Below are positions 1 through 11,764 of a stretch of DNA of 64,000 nt, piece after piece. Position 1 is the stretch's first letter; each line of letters opens with the position of its first letter. The notes below the pieces were generated by a model. The model made no database searches. It was given only the letters and a program-made list of their open reading frames with translations, and was not told the DNA's origin. Made by a program: the position numbers and the translations under genes. Origin of the DNA: Hymenobacter caeli (lineage in GTDB: Bacteria; Bacteroidota; Bacteroidia; Cytophagales; Hymenobacteraceae); the NCBI RefSeq assembly GCF_013294115.1, contig NZ_JABSNP010000005.1:124001-188000 (forward strand), given 5' to 3'.

Positions 1-889
1 TGGCCACCGTGTCGTTGATGGGCAGCACCTGCACCAGCTGCAGGCCGGTGGCCACAGCCCAGTCGGTGAGCAGCTTCAGGTCGGCGAACTCGCCCACGCC
101 CAGGCCGCTTTCGCTGCGCAGGGCAAACACGGGCAGGGCCACCCCGGCCCCGCGCCAAGCGCTGGCGTAGCGGTAGTCCTCGTCGCTGAACACGCGGGCG
201 GCGTCGGCGTCGGCGCTGGCGGGCACCACGCGGTTCTCGCCGCCTTCCATGTCCAGCGCATGCCCGGCGGCGGCGTCCCACACGGCGTATTTATAGAGGC
301 AGTCTTCGCCGGGGTTTTGCAGCTGCACGCGGCCGGCCCAGGTGGGGTAGTCGGCGTCGGACAGCACCAGGCACGTGCGGTTGTCCCAGGCCCCCAGGGC
401 GGGGTCGGAGCCCAGCACGCACAGGCCCAGGTGCGGGGCCACGCGCGGGGCCAGCAGCCGGAACTCGGTGTCGCCGGCGGCGGGCGCGGCGGCTTGGGCC
501 TTGGCCTTGGGGGCCCCCGGGGCCCCGGCCGGGCGGCGGAACAGGGCCTGGGTGAAGGCAGCGGTGAGCAGCTCGTTTTCGGGGCGGGCGGGGGTGCGCC
601 AGTAGTCGGCCAGGTGCAGGCGGGGGGCCCGGGCGGCGTCGTAGGCCTGGGTGCGGTTGGGGCCCGCCTCCCAGGTGGGGGCGTCGCCGTCGAGCAGCAC
701 GTACTTGTAGGCCAGCTCGCCGGCGGGGGCGGGGGCGGCCAGGTCGCCGGACCAGCAGCCGGCTACATCGTCGTAGTCGAGGGCGAAGGCGGCGGCGGCG
801 TGCCAGTTGCCCAGCGCGGGGCCGGCCCCGCACACGGCCAGGCGCTGGCCCCAGGCGGTGCGGTAGGGCACGGAAAAGTGTATCGTCAT
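1..889 (-). CDS. malQ: 4-alpha-glucanotransferase (MalQ/DPE2-like), N-terminal part
   Basis: Amylomaltase that would transfer glucan segments between alpha-1,4-glucans in the cytoplasm. Translating from ATG at 889 and leaving the window at base 1 gives about 296 residues without a stop. Two tandem CBM20-type starch-binding modules are visible: the first covers roughly residues 1-100 (ALGNW near the start, then YKYVLLDG), the second roughly 130-230 (ALGAWD, LYKYAVWD). They are followed by the start of the GH77 domain: SESGLGVGEF, then LQLVQVLPINDT, the classic MalQ opening. Two CBM20 modules before GH77 is the architecture of plant DPE2 and of Bacteroidota homologues, rather than of E. coli MalQ. 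It is divergent from tamB across a 144 bp or longer GC-rich gap. The C-terminal catalytic part lies outside the window. Confidence 0.88.
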   Translation of the reverse strand, partial: MTIHFSVPYRTAWGQRLAVCGAGPALGNWHAAAAFALDYDDVAGCWSGDLAAPAPAGELAYKYVLLDGDAPTWEAGPNRTQAYDAARAPRLHLADYWRTPARPENELLTAAFTQALFRRPAGAPGAPKAKAQAAAPAAGDTEFRLLAPRVAPHLGLCVLGSDPALGAWDNRTCLVLSDADYPTWAGRVQLQNPGEDCLYKYAVWDAAAGHALDMEGGENRVVPASADADAARVFSDEDYRYASAWRGAGVALPVFALRSESGLGVGEFADLKLLTDWAVATGLQLVQVLPINDTVA

Positions 890-990
890 AGCAAAAGCAT
901 AGGAATTGGCCGCGAAAGATAATTCGCGGGCCGGGCCGGGCCGGCGCGGGCGGGCCCCCTTTCCGCGCCGGCCGGCCCAACCCGGGCCCG

Positions 991-998
991 TAAATTTG
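991..998 (+). promoter_or_regulatory. Bacteroidota -7 element (TAAATTTG) upstream of tamB
   Basis: Exact match to TAnnTTTG. It would place transcription start near 1005, just upstream of the tamB-like reading frame. No convincing -33 TTG is seen at the expected spacing. Confidence 0.45.
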
Positions 999-1114
999 CG
1001 TTTGGAAGACCTTCACCCCTTTTTGTTCGCGCCATCAGCCCCGTTTCTACCTACCTGCGCCGTGCCCTTTACGCCCTGCTGGGGCTGATTGGCCTCGTCC
1101 TGCTGCTCCTGCTC

Positions 1115-4100
1115 GTGGTGGTGGTGGCCCTGCAATTCCCGGCCACCCAGGACTTTGTGGCCCGGCGGGCCGAAGGCTACCTGCAAGGCAAGCTGCACAC
1201 TACCGTGCGCATCGGGAAGTTTCGCACCGATTTCCGGCACGCCCTCAACCTGGACGACGTGTACCTGGCCGACCAAAAAAACGACACGCTGGTGGCGGTG
1301 GGCCACCTGGGCGTGAGCATCGATATTTTTGCGCTGGCCAAGAAGCAGATTAACATCAGCGCCGTGGAGCTGAACGACGGCCGCGTGCGCCTGACGCGCA
1401 CCGCGCCCGACTCGGCGAACAACTACGACTTCATCATTAAGGCCTTCACCGACCCCACGGCCCCGGTGGACACCACCGCGTCGGGCCTGAAGTACAACAT
1501 CGGCAAGGCGCGGCTCACCAACATCTACTTCACCCAGGACGACCAGATTACGGGCTCCGACCTGCGGGCCCGGCTGGGCGAGGTGGCCGTGAACATGGAC
1601 GAGGTGGACGTGGACCACTCTATTTATAAGGTGGACGAGGCCACGCTGCGGCGGGCGTCGATTTCCATTAACCAAACCAAGACGGCCCCCGAGGTGGACA
1701 ACCCCGCCCCCACCAAACCGCTCACGCTGCAATTCGGCCTGAAACACGCTTTGCTCGACAGCGTGAGCTTCGTGTACAAGAACGGGCCCTCGGCGCAGTT
1801 TATCGACACCCGCATCGGGCTGGCCGACGTAACGGCCCGCAACATCGACCTGCAAAAGGAGCGCGTGGACCTGACCAAGCTGACGCTGAAAAACACGCAC
1901 TTCGCCTACGCCCAGAACGCCCAAACGCCCGTGGCAGACCGCGTGGTGAACCCGGCCGAGGCGGTGCGCAAAATCAACGAGGCCGCCGCCAAAAACCAGC
2001 TGGCCCAGGCCCCCGCCAGCGCCCCGCTGAGCTGGCGCGTGAGCCTGGGCGAGTCCGACATCAGCGGCCTGGACGTGGCCTTCGACAACTTCAACGAGGC
2101 CAAGCAGAAGACCCGGCTGCCGGCCCTGGACTACAACCACCTGCACTTCACGGACCTGGTGCTGAACACGCACAACCTGGCGTACTCCGCCAACCGCACC
2201 ACGGCCCAGGTCGACAACCTGGCCGGCCGGGAGCAGAGCGGCTTCCGCATCGACTCGTGGCGGGCCAACGTCGTCTACGACTCGGTGCAGGTGCGCCTCG
2301 ACAGCCTCGACCTCATCACGCCCTACACCCGCATCCGGCGCACGCTGGCCATCGGCTTCCAGAGCCTGGGCGGGCTGAGCGACCCCAAGCAGCTGGCCAA
2401 GATGCGCGTGGAAGGCGACTTGCGCAACGTGCGCCTGGGCTTCCGCGACATCCTGTACCTGGTGCCGAGCCTGGCCGGCACGCCGCCCTTCAACACGGGG
2501 CCCACCCAGTCGCTGCTGATTAGCGGGCGGGTGAACGGGCGGGTGGACGACCTGACCATTCGCGACCTCGACGCGGTGGCCCTGCGCGGCACCGTGCTCA
2601 AGGCGCGGCGGGCCCGCATCACCGGCCTGCCCAACGTGGACGGGCGGCTGTACACCGACGTGGACCTGCAGCAGTTCAGCACCACCGCCGCCGACTTAAA
2701 CAGCATCCTGCCCAAGGGCACTTTGCCGGCCAGCATCGGCCTGCCGCCGAGCCTGGCGCTGAGCGGCACCTTCCGGGGGCGGCCCACGACCTTGCAGTTC
2801 GCCACCAACCTGAAGCTGCGCTCGACCTACGGCGACGTGGCCTTCAGCGGCGACCTGGGGCCGGCGGTGGCCCAGGGCCGGCAGCCGCTGGTGGGCACCT
2901 TCGCCGCCTCGGACCTGAACCTGCGCAAGCTGCTGAAAAACCCTTCCCTGGGCCTGCTCACGGCCACGGGCCGCATCAATGCCCGCGGCAATTTGCAAGA
3001 CCCCGCCACGCTGGTGGGCCGCGTGAACGCCACCGTGCAGCGCGCCGACTACGGCGGCTACCGCTACCACGGCATCGCCGCGACGGTGGACATCGACCGC
3101 AATAAGTACACCATCCGGGCCGACAGCCGGCAGGACCCCAACCTGGCCTTTGGCCTGAACGGCGTGGTGAACCTGCGCAACGCCAACGTGCCGGCCTACG
3201 CCTTCGACGTCAACTTAAAAAGCGTGAACCTGAAAGCCCTGAAGCTGTACGCCGGCGACCTGCGCCTCCAGGGCGACCTGAAAGCCGACCTGAGCGGTAA
3301 CAGCCTGAACACGATTCAGGGCACGTTTGGGGGCGACAACGTGGTGGTGGTGCGCGACAACCAGCCGTTTGCCTTCAAAACCTTGCAGGGCCGCATCGTG
3401 CAGACGGCGGCGCGCACGGCGGTAACGTTTGATTCGGACTTGGTGGGGGTGCAGCTCGATGGCAATGTTCACCTCGGCAACCTGGCCCCCGAGTTGCAGC
3501 AGCACCTGGCCCGCTACCTCAAGCTGCCCGGGGTGCGCTACGTGGCCACCGGGGCCGACCGCCACTTCACCTACTCGCTGGTGCTGAAAGACCCCAAGCT
3601 GGCCACCAAGCTGGTGCCGGGCCTAAAGGAGATTTCGCCCTTCACGCTGGCCGGCGAGTACAGCCGCCCGCAGGCCAAGCTGACGGCCACCACCAGCATC
3701 CCCGTCATCCGCTACCAGAACTACCGGCTCGATTCGCTGAACCTGCTCGTGGGCTCGGACCCGCGCGGGCTGGACTACTCGCTGAAGCTGGCCCAGGCCC
3801 GGCAGGACTCGACGCTGCGCCTGCGCCGGCCCACCATCGCGGGCTTCATCAACGACAACAAGGTGCACGCCCGCGCCTCTATTCTTGGCGACTCGGCCAA
3901 CCGCGAGCGGCTGGCCCTGGCCGGCGTCCTGCAAACGCTGGACGCCCCGGCCCGCCGCGGGCAGGCCCCGGGGGCCGTCGTTTACCAGTTCGAAGCCGCG
4001 CCGGCCCAGATCCTCAACTACGAAAACTGGACGGCGGGCGCGGGCAACTTCGTGCGCTACTACCCCAGCGGGGCCGTGGTGGCCGACAAGCTCAACCTCA

Positions 4101-6289
4101 CCAACGGCCGCAGCGCCCTGGCCGTGCAGAGCCGCGACCCCGCCCAGCCCGCCTCGCCGCTCGACGTCACCTTCACCAACTTCGACCTGGCCGAGCTGGC
4201 CAAGGCCGTGCAGCAGCAGGACTCGCTGGTGGCCGGCACCCTCAACGGCACCGCCGAGCTGCGCGGGCTGGGCACCCCGCGCCTGGCCTTCGTGGCCGAC
4301 GCCAACGTGAAGGGCCTCGTGTTCCAGAAAGCTAACTTGGGCGACCTGACCGTGCGGGCCACCAACCCCAGCGCCGACCGCTACGACGTGGACGCCCGCC
4401 TGACCGGCGGCACGCCCGGGGCCGCGCCCAACGACGTGCGCCTGAGCGGCTACTACCTCACCACCACGGGCAGCACCAGCCCGCTCAACTTTACGCTCGA
4501 TGCCCAGCGCCTCAACCTGAAGCTAGTGGAGCCGTTCTCGGTCGGGCAGGTGCGCAAAGCCACCGGGGCCCTCACCGGGCAGCTCACGGTGGCGGGCACG
4601 CCCGCCGCGCCGGTGGTGCGCGGCCGGCTGACGACCACCGACGACGCCAGCTTCGTGGTGCCCATCCTGGGGGCCCCCTACCGCCTGCCCGGCCAGGCGC
4701 TGACGTTTGACGACCAGGGCATCAAGTTCGACAACTTCACGGTGCTGGACTCGGCCTCCAACAAGGCGGTGGCCAACGGCTACCTGCGCACCAAGAACTT
4801 CACCGACTACACCTTCGACCTGCGGGCCACCACCAACGACTTCGTGGCCGTGAACAACACCCGCAAGGACAGCCAGCTGTTCTACGGCAAGCTGATTCTG
4901 GATTCGGACACCCGCATCACGGGGCCCCTGTCGCTGATTGCCGTGAACACGAAGGTGACCGTGGCCGACGGCTCGCGCCTCACGGTGGAGTCGCCGTCCG
5001 ACGACCCGGCCGCGGTGGCCCGCGACGGCATCGTGCAGTTCGTGGACAAGCGGGCCCGGCTCGACCCGGCCCTGGCCCGCAAGGTGCGGCTCGACACCGT
5101 GCAAACCACTACCTCGGGCTATGACATCAAGGCCCAGGTCACCATCACCGACCGCACCCCGTTCACCATCGTCATCGACCCGGTGAGCGGCGACAACCTG
5201 CAGGTGCGGGCCGCCGGCACCCTCGACACCGAGATTGACCCGGCCGGCACCATTACCCTGAGCGGGCGGCTGGCCGTGGCCCGGGGCAAGTACCACCTCT
5301 CGCTCTACGACCTGGCCACCCGCGACTTCCTCATCCGCCGGGGCTCGACCATCAACTGGACCGGCGACCCCTACAACGCCGACCTCAACATCACGGCCGT
5401 GTACAAGGTGAAGGCCCCGCCCTCGGAGCTGATTGCCGGCCAGGGAACCGACGACCCGGCCAACAACAGCATTGCCCGCAACCCGCTGCCCTTTAGCGTG
5501 CTGCTGAACGTGACCGACCAGCTCAGCAAGCCCACCATCGGCTTCGACATCACGCTGCCCGAGGACCAGCGCGGGGCCCTGGGCGGGCAGGTGGAGGCCC
5601 GCCTGGCGGCCCTGCGCCAGCCCAACCAAACTTCGGAGCTGAGCAAGCAGGTGTTTTCGCTGCTCATTCTGGGGCGCTTCGTGGCCCAGAACCCCTTCCA
5701 GAGCAGCAGCGGCGAAGGCTTCGTGGCCGGGCAGCTGCGCGGCTCGGCCAGCGCCGTGCTCACCGACCAGCTCCAGAGCCTGACCGGCAAGTACCTCTCC
5801 GGCCTGGGCCTCGACCTGGGCGTGACCAACCAGGCCACCTACGGCACCGACGGCAGCCAGGGCAGCCGCACCGACCTGAACGTGGCCGTGCGCCGCCAGC
5901 TGCTCAACAACCGCCTCACCGTGCGCGTGGGCACCGACATTGCCCTTTCGGGCGGCAACGGCACGCAGTCCACCACCGGCTCCAACGCCCCCAGCAACCT
6001 GGTGGGCGACGTGAGCCTGGAGTACTCGCTGCTGGCCGACGGCCGCCTGCGCCTGCGGGCCTACCGCCAGAACGGCTACGAAGACATCGACGGGGCCATC
6101 ATCCGCACGGGGGCCGCCCTGGTGTTCCAGCGCGACTATAACAACCTCGCCGACCTGTTTGCCAAGGTGAGCGAGAGCGTGAAGCAGCAGCGCAAAAACA
6201 GCCGCCAGCAGCAGAAAGCCGACAAGAAAGCCGCCCGCGACTCGGTGAAAACCACGGCCCCGCGGGCCGACAGCGCCCGTGTGAAATGA
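1115..6289 (+). CDS. tamB: TamB-like translocation/assembly module protein (DUF490)
   Basis: Very long (about 1725 residues) envelope protein of the TamB/AsmA-like family, anchored in the inner membrane by one N-terminal helix and spanning the periplasm as a beta-rich lipid-transfer or OMP-assembly scaffold. The C-terminal TamB/DUF490 domain is clear (the DNLQVRAAGTLD and GTITLSGRLAVARGKYHLS stretch near residues 1360-1400, ending in LLNNRLTVRVGTD). The C-terminus is Lys/Gln-rich. The only in-frame standard start is GTG at 1115, which falls inside the hydrophobic helix. The frame stays open upstream through a basic YLRRALY segment to about 1022, so the natural start is probably upstream (an ATC at 1034 is one possibility). 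It is followed by a BamA/TamA-like gene, its usual partner. Confidence 0.85.
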   Translation: MVVVALQFPATQDFVARRAEGYLQGKLHTTVRIGKFRTDFRHALNLDDVYLADQKNDTLVAVGHLGVSIDIFALAKKQINISAVELNDGRVRLTRTAPDSANNYDFIIKAFTDPTAPVDTTASGLKYNIGKARLTNIYFTQDDQITGSDLRARLGEVAVNMDEVDVDHSIYKVDEATLRRASISINQTKTAPEVDNPAPTKPLTLQFGLKHALLDSVSFVYKNGPSAQFIDTRIGLADVTARNIDLQKERVDLTKLTLKNTHFAYAQNAQTPVADRVVNPAEAVRKINEAAAKNQLAQAPASAPLSWRVSLGESDISGLDVAFDNFNEAKQKTRLPALDYNHLHFTDLVLNTHNLAYSANRTTAQVDNLAGREQSGFRIDSWRANVVYDSVQVRLDSLDLITPYTRIRRTLAIGFQSLGGLSDPKQLAKMRVEGDLRNVRLGFRDILYLVPSLAGTPPFNTGPTQSLLISGRVNGRVDDLTIRDLDAVALRGTVLKARRARITGLPNVDGRLYTDVDLQQFSTTAADLNSILPKGTLPASIGLPPSLALSGTFRGRPTTLQFATNLKLRSTYGDVAFSGDLGPAVAQGRQPLVGTFAASDLNLRKLLKNPSLGLLTATGRINARGNLQDPATLVGRVNATVQRADYGGYRYHGIAATVDIDRNKYTIRADSRQDPNLAFGLNGVVNLRNANVPAYAFDVNLKSVNLKALKLYAGDLRLQGDLKADLSGNSLNTIQGTFGGDNVVVVRDNQPFAFKTLQGRIVQTAARTAVTFDSDLVGVQLDGNVHLGNLAPELQQHLARYLKLPGVRYVATGADRHFTYSLVLKDPKLATKLVPGLKEISPFTLAGEYSRPQAKLTATTSIPVIRYQNYRLDSLNLLVGSDPRGLDYSLKLAQARQDSTLRLRRPTIAGFINDNKVHARASILGDSANRERLALAGVLQTLDAPARRGQAPGAVVYQFEAAPAQILNYENWTAGAGNFVRYYPSGAVVADKLNLTNGRSALAVQSRDPAQPASPLDVTFTNFDLAELAKAVQQQDSLVAGTLNGTAELRGLGTPRLAFVADANVKGLVFQKANLGDLTVRATNPSADRYDVDARLTGGTPGAAPNDVRLSGYYLTTTGSTSPLNFTLDAQRLNLKLVEPFSVGQVRKATGALTGQLTVAGTPAAPVVRGRLTTTDDASFVVPILGAPYRLPGQALTFDDQGIKFDNFTVLDSASNKAVANGYLRTKNFTDYTFDLRATTNDFVAVNNTRKDSQLFYGKLILDSDTRITGPLSLIAVNTKVTVADGSRLTVESPSDDPAAVARDGIVQFVDKRARLDPALARKVRLDTVQTTTSGYDIKAQVTITDRTPFTIVIDPVSGDNLQVRAAGTLDTEIDPAGTITLSGRLAVARGKYHLSLYDLATRDFLIRRGSTINWTGDPYNADLNITAVYKVKAPPSELIAGQGTDDPANNSIARNPLPFSVLLNVTDQLSKPTIGFDITLPEDQRGALGGQVEARLAALRQPNQTSELSKQVFSLLILGRFVAQNPFQSSSGEGFVAGQLRGSASAVLTDQLQSLTGKYLSGLGLDLGVTNQATYGTDGSQGSRTDLNVAVRRQLLNNRLTVRVGTDIALSGGNGTQSTTGSNAPSNLVGDVSLEYSLLADGRLRLRAYRQNGYEDIDGAIIRTGAALVFQRDYNNLADLFAKVSESVKQQRKNSRQQQKADKKAARDSVKTTAPRADSARVK

Positions 6290-6319
6290 GGGCCGCTTTG
6301 AATAACATGCCGCGTCAAT

Positions 6320-6399
6320 GGGCAACCTCACGAGACCCCCACGGGGCGGCCCCCTCCGCAGGAGAGGGGCCGCCCCGTGGGGGTCTCGTGAGGTTGCCC
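6320..6399. repeat. 34-bp perfect palindrome between tamB and the BamA-like gene
   Basis: Left arm 6320-6353 and right arm 6366-6399 are exact reverse complements, separated by a 12-base GC-rich loop that is itself partly self-complementary. It sits between the tamB stop and the likely start of the next gene. No T-tract follows, so a dispersed palindromic repeat is as likely as a terminator or attenuator. Confidence 0.8.
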
Positions 6400-6447
6400 C
6401 CGGGCAGTTTGCCCCCCGTTTCCTCCACCACTGCGAAAGTCCTCCGC

Positions 6448-8868
6448 TTGAAAGCCTACCACACCCCTTTTCTTTCCCTGCCACACGCCAGTGCCCTGGC
6501 GCTGCTCCTGCTGCTGTCGGCCTGCTCGGGGCTGAAGTACGTGCCAGCCAAAGAGAAGCTTTACACCGGCTCGACGGTGAAAATTGAGGCTCAGCAAAAG
6601 CCCAAGAACGAATCGGCCCTGCAAACCGAGCTGGAGTCGGTGGTGCGGCCCAAGCCCAACTTCTCGTTTCTGGGGCTGCGGCCCAAGCTGTTTTTCTGGC
6701 ACCTGGGGGTGGGCAAAACCAAGGGGTTCGGCCACTTTTTGGCCGGCAAGCTGGGCGAGGCCCCGGTGCTGCTCTCGCAGGTGAAGATTCCGGCCACCGA
6801 AAACCTGATGCTCAACCGCCTCTACAACCACGGCTTTTTTGAAGGCAAGGTGGCCCACGAGGTGAAGGAGCAGGAAAAGACGGCCCAGGTGAACTACACC
6901 GCCACCGTGAGCCGGGCCTACACCATCCGCAGCCTCACGTTTCCGCCCGGCGACACGCTGCTCAACGCCGCCATCCGGGCCACCCAGCCGGGCACGCTGC
7001 TGAAGGTGGGCGACCCCTACGACCTCAACGTGCTCACCAACGAGCGGCTGCGCATCGACGAGGCCCTCAAGAACCAGGGCTACTACTACTTCTCGGCCGA
7101 CGCCCTGCTGTTTCAGGTGGACAGCACCTACCACAAGGAGCTGAACGTGTTCGTAACGGTGAAGGGCAGCACCCCGGCCCGCTCGCGCCAGCCCTACAAG
7201 CTGCGCCAGGTGACGCTGAACACCAACTACGTGCTCACCGACACCACCAGCCGGCCCCCCATCATGGCCGACGGCTTCCGGTACTTCCCCGACGAAACCA
7301 TGTTCCGGGCCAAGGCCATTACCCGGGCCACGTTCCTGTTCCCCGACAGCCTGTACCGGCGCAAGCGGCGCGACCAGACCCTGAGCCGCCTCATGAGCCT
7401 GGGCACGTTCAAGTTCGTCGAGATTCGCTTCCGGCCCGTGGCCGCCGGCGACTCGGCGGGCCCCACGGCCCGCTACCGCGCCAACGCCCCGGCCAGCCTG
7501 CGGGCCGACTCCACCGCCCTGGGCACTACCCTGCCCTTCCCGGCCCTGAGCGGGCCCCCGGGCCTGGGCCGCCTCGACGCCGACGTGCTCATGACCCAGC
7601 TCAAAAAGAAAAGCCTGCGGGCCGAGCTGGGCTTGGTGAGCAAGAGCAACGGCTTCGTGGGCCCCGGCCTGAAGGTGACGTACCGCAACCACTCGGCCTT
7701 CCACGGGGCCGAGCAGCTGCTGCTGAACGCCGTGGCCTCGACCGAAACGCAGAGCCAGTCCGGCGGCGAGGGGGCCCTGGGCCTGACCAGCTACGAGCTG
7801 GGCCTGGACGCCCAGCTACTGGTGCCGCGCCTCATCGTGCCCAACCTGCCGTTCTTCAACCCGCGCCTGGTGAACTCCGATTTCCAGCCCCGCACCACCT
7901 TCGGGGCGGGGGCCAAGCTGGTGACGCGGGCGGGCTTTTTCAGCGAGCAGCTCTTCAACGCGAACTACGGCTACAGCTTCAAAACCAAGATTACCAACGA
8001 GCAGCAGATTACGCCCATCGACGTGTCCTACGTGCGGCTTTCGAACGTCAGCGACGCGTTTACCGCGCTGCTGGCTCAGAAGACGTTTCTGCAGAACTCC
8101 TTCCGCGAGCAGTTCATCCTGGCCAGCAGCTACCGCTACACCTACAACCAGCAGGTGCTGGAGCAGCGCCGCCAGCAAATCTATTTCCAGGGCGGCCTCG
8201 AAACCAGCGGCAACCTGGCCGCGCTGGTTTCCAGCAAGGTGGGCACCAAGAACGACGACGGCAAGTACACCATCGGCAACCAGGTGTTCAGCCAGTACGC
8301 CAAGCTCGACCTGGAAATTCGCGAGTACTACCGCCTCTCCGACGACCCCGCCAAGGGCAACCGCCTCGTGGGCCGCCTACTGGCCGGCGTGGGCCGCCCC
8401 TACGGCAACTCCGACGTGCTGCCCTACATCAAGCAGTACGGCATTGGGGGCCCCAACTCCGTCCGGGCCTTCGCCGCCCGGGGCATCGGCCCGGGCACGT
8501 ACAAGCCCACCGGGGCCGACGTCGCCAACAGCTTCTACGACCAGGTGGGCGACATCCGCCTGGAGGGCAACGTGGAGTACCGCCAGGACCTGTTTCCCTA
8601 CGTGAAGGGGGCCCTGTTCATGGACGCGGGCAACATCTGGCTCGTGAACGACGACCCCGCCCGGCCCGGCGGGCAGTTCAAGGCCGGCTCCTTCCTCAAC
8701 CAGCTGGCCGTAGGGGCCGGGGCCGGCATCCGCATCGACGTGCAGTTCTTCGTCATCCGCTTCGACTACGCCGTGCCCCTCCGCGCCGGCTACGGCACCC
8801 CCACCGACGACGCCGGCAACCCCAGCCGCACCGGCCGCCTGAACCTGGCCATCGGCTACCCGTTTTGA
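6448..8868 (+). CDS. BamA/TamA-family outer membrane protein (Omp85) lipoprotein
   Basis: Outer-membrane beta-barrel assembly or surface-antigen protein with an N-terminal lipoprotein signal (LLLLLSACSGL). POTRA-like repeats follow (ENLMLNRLYNHGFFEGKV), then an Omp85 barrel with the conserved IGGPNSVRAFAARGIGPG loop and a C-terminal AIGYPF strand. I chose TTG at 6448 because it gives a normal lipoprotein signal (about 806 residues). An ATG at 6286, overlapping the tamB stop by ATGA, would translate the intergenic palindrome into a Pro/Gly-rich leader and is less likely. With tamB just upstream it forms a TamA/TamB-like pair, although Bacteroidota encode several Omp85 paralogues. Confidence 0.85.
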   Translation: MKAYHTPFLSLPHASALALLLLLSACSGLKYVPAKEKLYTGSTVKIEAQQKPKNESALQTELESVVRPKPNFSFLGLRPKLFFWHLGVGKTKGFGHFLAGKLGEAPVLLSQVKIPATENLMLNRLYNHGFFEGKVAHEVKEQEKTAQVNYTATVSRAYTIRSLTFPPGDTLLNAAIRATQPGTLLKVGDPYDLNVLTNERLRIDEALKNQGYYYFSADALLFQVDSTYHKELNVFVTVKGSTPARSRQPYKLRQVTLNTNYVLTDTTSRPPIMADGFRYFPDETMFRAKAITRATFLFPDSLYRRKRRDQTLSRLMSLGTFKFVEIRFRPVAAGDSAGPTARYRANAPASLRADSTALGTTLPFPALSGPPGLGRLDADVLMTQLKKKSLRAELGLVSKSNGFVGPGLKVTYRNHSAFHGAEQLLLNAVASTETQSQSGGEGALGLTSYELGLDAQLLVPRLIVPNLPFFNPRLVNSDFQPRTTFGAGAKLVTRAGFFSEQLFNANYGYSFKTKITNEQQITPIDVSYVRLSNVSDAFTALLAQKTFLQNSFREQFILASSYRYTYNQQVLEQRRQQIYFQGGLETSGNLAALVSSKVGTKNDDGKYTIGNQVFSQYAKLDLEIREYYRLSDDPAKGNRLVGRLLAGVGRPYGNSDVLPYIKQYGIGGPNSVRAFAARGIGPGTYKPTGADVANSFYDQVGDIRLEGNVEYRQDLFPYVKGALFMDAGNIWLVNDDPARPGGQFKAGSFLNQLAVGAGAGIRIDVQFFVIRFDYAVPLRAGYGTPTDDAGNPSRTGRLNLAIGYPF

Positions 8869-9015
8869 GCTGTTAGCTGCTGGCCATTAGCTGTTAGCCC
8901 ACGTTCAATTACAGTCGTTCGTAACGCAAAAGGGGCCTGCTACCGGTGTAGCAGGCCCCTTTTGCGTCTAGTCAGAAGCTAAAAGCTAACGGCTAACAGC
9001 CAGCAGCTAAGGGCT
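8868..9015. repeat. Word-type inverted repeat (TTAGC words) filling a convergent gap
   Basis: Left arm 8868-8899 and right arm about 8971-9015 are strings of TTAGC/GCTAA words. The reverse complement of the right arm matches the left at roughly 30 of 34 aligned positions. The left arm starts at the upstream stop codon and the right arm ends a few bases from the convergent gene's stop. A perfect terminator hairpin is nested inside. Confidence 0.75.
8924..8967. terminator. Bidirectional hairpin terminator
   Basis: Perfect 20-bp arms (8924-8943 and 8948-8967) around a 4-base loop, with an AAAA...TTTT pair inside the arms, between the 3' ends of two convergent genes. It can serve both strands. 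Confidence 0.85.
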
Positions 9016-9022
9016 CAAAAAG

Positions 9023-11617
<2,595 letters not shown>

Positions 11618-11764
11618 GCGGTGGTGGGAATTGCGAATGAGTTATGGTATAAAAATATGCGGGTTTCGAAGCAAGCGCTGGGGAAAAACGGGCAGCGACC
11701 CGAATTTTTTACCGGCCGGGGCCCAAAGGCGAGGCCGGCTTTCCCGGGTGCCAAGCCTATTTTT

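Noticed and set aside
260..922. Plus-strand frame of 220 codons opposite the glucanotransferase
   Set aside because: Gly/Val/Gln-rich shadow of the minus-strand CBM20 and GH77 coding frame, which has clear family motifs.
4523..6484. Minus-strand frame of 653 codons opposite tamB
   Set aside because: Low-complexity His/Gln/Val/Gly-rich shadow typical of high-GC DNA; the TamB domain on the other strand is convincing.
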